From positions 1-64,000 of the forward strand of contig DKDP01000045.1 of NCBI GenBank assembly GCA_002449395.1: DNA of 64,000 nt. The letters run 5' to 3'. The translations under genes were made by a program, and so were the position numbers. Shown one piece after another: positions 59,146 to 64,000 of this stretch (position 1 is the stretch's first letter; each line of letters starts with the position of its first letter). The stretch is from Ruminococcaceae bacterium UBA6845. GTDB lineage: Bacteria > Bacillota > Clostridia > Oscillospirales > Acutalibacteraceae. The notes beneath the pieces were generated by a model, which saw nothing but the letters and a program-made list of their open reading frames with translations, had not been told where the DNA came from and made no database searches.

Positions 59146-60576
59146 ATGAAGTATTTGCTTATTATACCGGCGGTGATCGTTCTGCTATTACTGATCGCCG
59201 TTGTACGTACTCTGCTTATGCCGAAGAAAAAATCGGATTATAAGGCGAACGAGGACGAAAAGGAATCGCTCCGTCTTGCCGAAAAGCTCTCGACGATGAT
59301 AAAGTATGACACGACCTCGCACGCAAATGTTCACGAGGTTGACAAATTCCTCGGATTTCACAAGGTGCTTGAGGAGCTGTTTCCGCTCGTTCATCAAAAT
59401 CTTGAAAAGACGGAAATTGACGGAAATTTGCTTTTTTACTGGAAAGGCAAAAGCTCCGAAAAACCGATACTGCTGATGAGCCATCAGGATGTTGTTCCTG
59501 CTGAGGGCGAGTGGAAGCACGAGCCGTTTTCGGGAGACATTGCGGACGGAAAGGTCTGGGGCAGAGGTGCCGCCGATACAAAATGCTCCGTTATGGCGTT
59601 CTTTGAAGCGGTCGAGGAGCTCCTTAAGGAGGGCTACACTCCTCCCGTCGACGTTTATCTTGCATCGTCCTGCACAGAGGAATGGGCGGGAGACGGCGCA
59701 CCGACAATCGTTAACGAACTAAAGCGCAGGGGAGTTGAGCTCTTCCTTGTCTGCGACGAGGGCGGATGTATAATCACCGATCCGATCGGCGGAGTGAACG
59801 GTAACTTCGCAATGGTAGGCGTTTTTGAAAAGGGCAAGGCGGACGTCAAGTTCACCGCTCACAGCACAGGCGGACACGCAAGCGCCCCGACCAAGAATAC
59901 ACCGATCGCAAGGCTCGCATCGTTTGTCGACGACGTTGAAAAGCATTCACCGTTCAAGAAAAAGCTGATGCCCGAGGTGGCGGCGATGTTCACAACCCTT
60001 GCTCCTTATGCTTCATCGTTCGGTATGAGGCTTTTGCTCGGCAACATCTGGCTGTTTAAGCCGCTCATTGTTGCTGTGCTGCCTGCCGTAAGCGCTCAGG
60101 CAGGTGCAATGCTCAGAACGACGATAGCATTCACAACCCAGTCGGGCTCGGACGCCTATAACGTAATTCCGCAGGAGGCAACCCTCGGAGCGAATATGCG
60201 ATTTATTCCCCATCAGGGTGAAAAGGAAAGCCTTGAAATAATAGAAAATCTTGCAAAAAAGCACGGTCTTGATACCGAAATCGTTCATTCGAATGACTAT
60301 ACCGAGCCTGTTGATATCAACGGTGAGGCGTTTAAGCTCGTTGAAAAGGTTATCGGCGAAACATTCCCGGGTCTTGCGTCAAGTCCATATGTTATGACGG
60401 GCGCAACCGACGCACAGTTCTATCAGCCGATCTGCAAGAATTGTATCAGATTCGCTCCGGTAATCTACGGCCCCGATCAGATGAAAGGAATGCACGGAGT
60501 TAACGAGTGCATCGAATATAATTGTCTGCCGGGTGCGGTCAGATTTTATAAGAATCTTATAAAGGCACAGAAGTAA
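59146..60576 (+). CDS. M20-family metallopeptidase with N-terminal membrane anchor
   Basis: A 476-residue protein starting at ATG 59146, 7 nt after GAGGAGG; TTG at 59140 is less well placed. A hydrophobic helix (about 3-24) is followed by the M20 core: LLMSHQDVVPAEG (metal His/Asp), WGRGAADTKCSVMAF, SSCTEEWAGDGA (catalytic Glu), VCDEGG, TAHSTGGHASAP in the dimerisation domain, and a final His in MKGMHGVNE. It resembles carboxypeptidase PM20D1/dipeptidase-like members. Monocistronic. Confidence 0.92.
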   Translation: MKYLLIIPAVIVLLLLIAVVRTLLMPKKKSDYKANEDEKESLRLAEKLSTMIKYDTTSHANVHEVDKFLGFHKVLEELFPLVHQNLEKTEIDGNLLFYWKGKSSEKPILLMSHQDVVPAEGEWKHEPFSGDIADGKVWGRGAADTKCSVMAFFEAVEELLKEGYTPPVDVYLASSCTEEWAGDGAPTIVNELKRRGVELFLVCDEGGCIITDPIGGVNGNFAMVGVFEKGKADVKFTAHSTGGHASAPTKNTPIARLASFVDDVEKHSPFKKKLMPEVAAMFTTLAPYASSFGMRLLLGNIWLFKPLIVAVLPAVSAQAGAMLRTTIAFTTQSGSDAYNVIPQEATLGANMRFIPHQGEKESLEIIENLAKKHGLDTEIVHSNDYTEPVDINGEAFKLVEKVIGETFPGLASSPYVMTGATDAQFYQPICKNCIRFAPVIYGPDQMKGMHGVNECIEYNCLPGAVRFYKNLIKAQK

Positions 60577-60586
60577 AAAAGCAAAT

Positions 60587-60625
60587 AAACAGGCTGCTCC
60601 GAAATAGCTCGGAACAGCCTGTTTT
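60587..60625. terminator. Bidirectional terminator
   Basis: AACAGGCTGCTCCGA, loop, TCGGAACAGCCTGTT with a T tail; between convergent peptidase and LCP genes. Confidence 0.9.
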
Positions 60626-60639
60626 GATGTTTGTATAAA

Positions 60640-61755
60640 TTATTTTTTAGTGGACTGAACAACAGATGTTTTTGCCGACTGAGGAACGATTCCCGGATAG
60701 AGAAGATCGTGAATGTACTTGTCCTCCTCATCCCAGTCAAGGATAAGAACCTCCTTGCCGTCACGAGTTGAGAGCGGGTGCGGGACGTGAGGAATAATGT
60801 CCTCGTTGATGCTCATTGAAAAATACTTCGTTGTCTTGGCAACCTGAGCCAAAAGCTCTGCCTTTGAGAAGTTAGTTGTTACAAGCGGAAGAACCTCGTC
60901 GAGAAGTCCGATCATAGTCGAAACCGAGGAACGCTTGAGCTTGGTTGCAATTGCATTGAGCACGGCACGCTGTCTGCCTGTACGTTTACGGTCGGTATCA
61001 ATTGAACGAAGTCTTGAATATGCGACAGCCTGAGCGCCGTTAAGGTCATAGGTTCCTGCCGATTTTGTTCCGAGGACAGCCGACGCTTCCTCGGCGGTCA
61101 ATTCAACGGTTACGCCGCCGATGGCGTTGACAATCTGCTCAAAGCCCGAAATATCAACGGTGATGTATTTGTCGATTCTTATTTTATAGTTTGACTCGAC
61201 TGTATCGACAAGCATCGTTGATCCGCCGTATACGTGGGCGGTGTTGAGTCGCTTGTTGCCGTGACCAGGGATAGCAACATAAGCCGCACGGGAAAGGGAT
61301 ACCATATTTATAACGTTGTTTACGCTGTTTATTGAAATGAGGATCATTGAGTCGGAACGGGGGAGATAAGCACCCTTGAACATAACCGCTTCCTCATCAC
61401 CGTAGTCGACGCCGACAAGCAGAATGTTGTAAATTCTGTCGTCGTACCACATAACGTTGTTTGCAAGTCTCGATCTGAGATCGGCGTCCGCATCTGACTG
61501 GTTGTCAAATGAGAGCGACTCTTGATTGTCAAGGTCGGGATTCGCCGTTCCTTTGGAATCACCGTAGTTGAGCTTGCTGAGATATGAATTGATAAAAATT
61601 CCTGCTCCGCCGACAAGGATCGCAAAAACAAGGATGATGGCGATAAGCACCTTGAGCCCTTTCTTGCGGCCCTTTTTTTCCTTTTTTAAATCCTCGGCAG
61701 TGAGGCGGTATTTGTCATTGTCGGGGTCAATAACCTGATATTTATTCTCTTCCAT
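60640..61755 (-). CDS. LytR-CpsA-Psr (LCP) family protein
   Basis: A 371-residue protein with a basic cytoplasmic N-terminus (KKEKKGRKKG), one membrane helix (about 34-56), and an extracellular LCP domain: NILLVGVDYGDEE, YLPRSDSMILISINSVNN, VSLSRAAYV, the substrate-binding RLNTAHVYGG, VDISGFEQIVNAIGGVTVEL and YSRLRSIDTDRKRTGRQRAV. LCP enzymes ligate lipid-linked wall polymers such as teichoic acid or capsule to peptidoglycan. Monocistronic with promoter 61785-61813. Confidence 0.95.
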   Translation of the reverse strand: MEENKYQVIDPDNDKYRLTAEDLKKEKKGRKKGLKVLIAIILVFAILVGGAGIFINSYLSKLNYGDSKGTANPDLDNQESLSFDNQSDADADLRSRLANNVMWYDDRIYNILLVGVDYGDEEAVMFKGAYLPRSDSMILISINSVNNVINMVSLSRAAYVAIPGHGNKRLNTAHVYGGSTMLVDTVESNYKIRIDKYITVDISGFEQIVNAIGGVTVELTAEEASAVLGTKSAGTYDLNGAQAVAYSRLRSIDTDRKRTGRQRAVLNAIATKLKRSSVSTMIGLLDEVLPLVTTNFSKAELLAQVAKTTKYFSMSINEDIIPHVPHPLSTRDGKEVLILDWDEEDKYIHDLLYPGIVPQSAKTSVVQSTKK

Positions 61756-61784
61756 AAAATGCCCTCCGAATATTATTTGAGATC

Positions 61785-61813
61785 ATTATAAACTATTTAA
61801 AAAAGAAAATCAA
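61785..61813 (-). promoter_or_regulatory. Promoter of the LCP gene
   Basis: Minus strand TTGATT (61813-61808), 17-nt spacer, TATAAT (61790-61785). Confidence 0.75.
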
Positions 61814-61819
61814 ATATTA

Positions 61820-61848
61820 TTGCACATTTTATTTATAAAGGTTATAAT
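61820..61848 (+). promoter_or_regulatory. Promoter of the M42 peptidase operon
   Basis: TTGCAC (61820-61825), 17-nt spacer, TATAAT (61843-61848). Confidence 0.7.
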
Positions 61849-61865
61849 AAACTGAGGTGATTTGA

Positions 61866-62888
61866 ATGGATTCTCTTAAAAATATGATTTTTGACCTTTC
61901 CGAGAGCAATGGAACTTCCGGTGCGGAGGGTGAAATTTCGGATATAATCGAAAAATATGTTTCGGCATTTGCCGAGGTGAAAAAGGATAAATTCGGCAAT
62001 GTCACAGCCTATATGCCGGCGGGCGAAAAGACAATTCTTCTCGACGCACATATGGACAGGATCGGAATGATCGTCACTCATATTGAGGACGGCGGATTCC
62101 TGCGTGTTGCTAAGTGCGGCGGAATGGACGCAAGGGTTCTTGCCGCTCAGGATGTAACGGTATGGGGCAGGGAGCCGGTTTACGGAGTTGTGACCTCAAC
62201 TCCGCCGCATCTTTCAACTCCCGAGGATGCGAAGAAAGCCAAGGATTTCGATTCAATCCTTATTGACACGGGTCTTTCAAAGGAAGAGGCGGAAAAGCTC
62301 ATTTCTCAGGGAGACAGAATTACCGTAAAATGCCCTCACGGAGAGCTTGAAAACGGAAGAATTTTCGGCGCCGCACTCGATGACCGTGCCGGCTGCGCCG
62401 TTATAATAAGGGCTTCCCAGCTCGTCGCCGAGAGTAAGGACAGACCGAGCGTTAAGCTGCTTTTCTCGGGACAGGAGGAAACAGGCGGCGACGGTGCGGT
62501 TACGGGAAGCTACAATCTCGGCGCGGACGAATGCCTGAGCGTTGACGTCAGCTTTGCCGATGCTCCCGATATGCCGAGCGAAAAATGCGGAAAGCTCGGA
62601 AAAGGACCGATGATCGGTATCGCTCCCGTGCTCGACTATAAAATAAGCCGAAAAATAAGGACGATTGCAGAAGAAAAGAATATTCCTTATCAGCTTGAGA
62701 TTATGGGCGATTCAACAGGTACAAACGCCGATGATATCGCAATTTCAAAGGGCGGTATCAGAACGGGACTTGTTTCGATTCCGCAGAGAAATATGCACAC
62801 GGGCGTTGAAATAATCTCTTTGGAAGATGTTGAAAATTCGGCAAAGTTGATTGCCGAGTATATTCTGGGAGGTGGTCTCAATGCTTGA
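61866..62888 (+). CDS. M42-family aminopeptidase-like protein (first copy)
   Basis: A 340-residue M42 protein. Seen: TILLDAHMDRIGMIV, where the family usually has HMDEIG/HMDEVG, so a conserved Glu is replaced by Arg; AALDDRAGCAVIIRA (bridging Asp); SGQEETGGDGAVTGSY (catalytic Glu pair); and the last metal His region in MHTGVEIISLED. Members are cobalt/zinc aminopeptidases, often dodecameric. The changes near the first metal ligand may alter activity. The 3' end overlaps the next M42 gene by 8 nt. Confidence 0.9.
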   Translation: MDSLKNMIFDLSESNGTSGAEGEISDIIEKYVSAFAEVKKDKFGNVTAYMPAGEKTILLDAHMDRIGMIVTHIEDGGFLRVAKCGGMDARVLAAQDVTVWGREPVYGVVTSTPPHLSTPEDAKKAKDFDSILIDTGLSKEEAEKLISQGDRITVKCPHGELENGRIFGAALDDRAGCAVIIRASQLVAESKDRPSVKLLFSGQEETGGDGAVTGSYNLGADECLSVDVSFADAPDMPSEKCGKLGKGPMIGIAPVLDYKISRKIRTIAEEKNIPYQLEIMGDSTGTNADDIAISKGGIRTGLVSIPQRNMHTGVEIISLEDVENSAKLIAEYILGGGLNA

Positions 62889-63897
62889 ATTGATTAAAAA
62901 ACTTTCTCTTCTCAACGGAACCTCGGGCAGAGAGGATGAGGTAAGAGATTTTATTATCGGTGAAATAAAGGACTTTGCCCAAAGCTATGAAATTGATCCG
63001 CTCGGCAATCTGATTGTGTTCAAAAAGGGCAATAAAGTGCCGAAAAACAAGGTTCTGCTTGACGCTCATATGGATGAGGTCGGATTTATGATCACGAATA
63101 TCAATTCCGACGGTACACTCGGATTTGAACGGATTGGCGGAATCGACAAGCGTGTTATGATCGGCAGAGCTGTAACGGTCGGCGAGAAAAAAATCAACGG
63201 CGTTCTCGGTCTTAAGCCGATTCATATGACAAAGGGTGACGAAAAACTCGCTATGCCCGAAAAAATGTATATTGATATCGGTGCCGACAGCGCAGAAGAG
63301 GCAAAGAAGCTGGTTTCGCCCGGTGACTGCGCATACTTTAACTCCGACTTTGTGGAGTTCGGCGACGGATTTATCAAGGGTAAGGCTCTTGACGACCGTG
63401 CAGGCTGTGCGATACTTATCAATATGATAAAATCCGAATTGCCGTACGATATGTATTTCAATTTCGCAACAGGCGAGGAGGTCGGATCGGGCGCCGCAGG
63501 AACAGCCGCATACAGGGTTAACCCGGACTATTCGATTGTTGTTGAAACGACAACGGCGGCGGATCTTGCCGATGTCCCCGAAAACAAAAAGGTTTGTAAG
63601 CTCGGAGAGGGCGCAGTTATATCATTTATGGACAGACGCACAATTTACCCGAGGGATCTTTTTGACCGTGCTTTCGCTTTGGCTGAACGTGACGGAATCA
63701 AAGCCCAGGTTAAGTCTGCGGTCGCAGGCGGAAACAATGCAGGTGCAATTCACAAGACCGCAGGCGGAATAAGAACGCTTACAGTTTCAATGCCGTGCCG
63801 CTATCTTCATTCGCCGTCCTGCGTGCTCAAAACCGAGGATATAACCGAGAGCGAACGCATTATCCATGCTCTTGCCGAGGACTTTGCAAATGCTTAA
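62881..63897 (+). CDS. M42-family aminopeptidase (second copy)
   Basis: A 338-residue cytoplasmic metallopeptidase. TTG at 62851 is in frame, but ATG at 62881 has GGGAGG upstream. Seen: LLDAHMDEVGFMITNI, GKALDDRAGCAILINM, ATGEEVGSGAAGTAAY (catalytic Glu) and CRYLHSPSCVLKTEDI with the final His. It is a more canonical partner of the first copy, so they may form mixed complexes. The stop overlaps the next gene start. Confidence 0.94.
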   Translation: MLELIKKLSLLNGTSGREDEVRDFIIGEIKDFAQSYEIDPLGNLIVFKKGNKVPKNKVLLDAHMDEVGFMITNINSDGTLGFERIGGIDKRVMIGRAVTVGEKKINGVLGLKPIHMTKGDEKLAMPEKMYIDIGADSAEEAKKLVSPGDCAYFNSDFVEFGDGFIKGKALDDRAGCAILINMIKSELPYDMYFNFATGEEVGSGAAGTAAYRVNPDYSIVVETTTAADLADVPENKKVCKLGEGAVISFMDRRTIYPRDLFDRAFALAERDGIKAQVKSAVAGGNNAGAIHKTAGGIRTLTVSMPCRYLHSPSCVLKTEDITESERIIHALAEDFANA

Positions 63898-64000
63898 AGC
63901 GGTTGAAAAAGGCGACCTTGCATTTACGGGGTTTTGCAAACGTGATGTTTTCGGAACAAGGATTCTTTGTCTGTATAACTGCTATTCGACAGATTATGAT
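63890..64000 (+). CDS. Probable GNAT acetyltransferase (5' end only)
   Basis: An ATG at 63890 overlaps the previous stop by 8 nt and has GAGGA upstream; 37 residues are visible before the window ends. The start MLKAVEKGDLAFTGFCKRD then VFGTRILCLYNCY resembles the N-terminus of a clostridial GNAT group with the FGTRI motif. The acetyl-CoA site is outside the window, so the call is tentative. Confidence 0.55.
   Translation, partial: MLKAVEKGDLAFTGFCKRDVFGTRILCLYNCYSTDYD

Noticed and set aside
1..64000. CRISPR array or complete prophage
   Set aside because: No regularly spaced short repeats; apart from the holin-endolysin pair no phage structural, integrase or replication gene is seen.

Overview
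The window looks like a chromosomal segment of a low-to-mid GC Gram-positive Clostridia, most likely a gut Ruminococcaceae/Oscillospiraceae (Ruminococcus-like). This is inferred from strong AGGAGG-type ribosome binding sites, frequent TTG/GTG starts, U-tailed hairpin terminators, TTGACA/TATAAT promoters, a type I dockerin protein, class B sortases, several glycoside hydrolases, a TIGR04086-type membrane protein and a preQ1-controlled queT. No plasmid or phage replication genes, insertion sequences, rRNA or CRISPR array are seen. The assignment rests on gene content only.

Layout. 1-2.3 kb: 5' part of a large secreted FIVAR/InlB-repeat protein (minus, cut by the window edge), then tRNA-Arg(ACG). 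2.6-6.5 kb: GH31 and clan-A (GH39-like) glycosidases. 6.5-8.6 kb: solute-binding lipoprotein and VanZ (minus). 8.7-16 kb: rmuC, GH3 beta-glucosidase and a 1161-residue secreted protein with two metallophosphoesterase domains. 16.1-19 kb: minus operon MPE-thyA-folA-deacetylase. 19.1-20.5 kb: lipid-linked glycan flippase. 20.7-20.9 kb: tRNA-Met and tRNA-Glu. 21.1-28.2 kb: secreted deacetylase, glyA, uvrB-uvrA. 28.2-28.9 kb: a small XRE regulator preceded by two tandem, divergent copies of a structured leader/ncRNA unit, the most unusual object in the window. 29-37.3 kb: minus-strand serine hydrolase, GH123-like protein, acyl-CoA synthetase, aminotransferase, alpha/beta hydrolase, nrdR. 37.4-41.5 kb: DapA-like aldolase, GT4 glycosyltransferase, queT with a preQ1-I riboswitch, HAD phosphatase, XRE regulator. 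41.5-42.7 kb: an isolated holin/GH25-endolysin cassette. 42.8-47.2 kb: TetR regulator with a perfect 26-bp palindromic operator and a heterodimeric ABC transporter. 47.2-56.3 kb: sugar epimerase, then a long minus-strand run nifS-type desulfurase, thiI, cinA, two class B sortases, an acidic protein, an unknown membrane protein and a dockerin protein. 56.3-59 kb: DUF6110 protein plus P1B-type metal ATPase. 59.1-64 kb: M20 peptidase, LCP protein, two overlapping M42 aminopeptidases and the start of a probable GNAT acetyltransferase.

How it fits together. Carbohydrate use (GH31, GH39-like, GH3, GH123-like), envelope remodelling (deacetylases, LCP, flippase, sortases), one-carbon/nucleotide metabolism (ThyA, DHFR, GlyA, NrdR), DNA repair (UvrAB, RmuC) and tRNA thiolation (desulfurase plus ThiI) are the main themes. 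A TTAGC..GCTAA palindrome lies before both the ABC transporter pair and the P-type ATPase and may link them to one metal-responsive regulator (inference). The XRE leader shows two diverged copies whose helices keep pairing although the sequences differ, a conserved apical loop able to pair with a conserved 3' segment, and an intrinsic terminator just before the ribosome binding site: the architecture of an uncharacterised RNA regulator.
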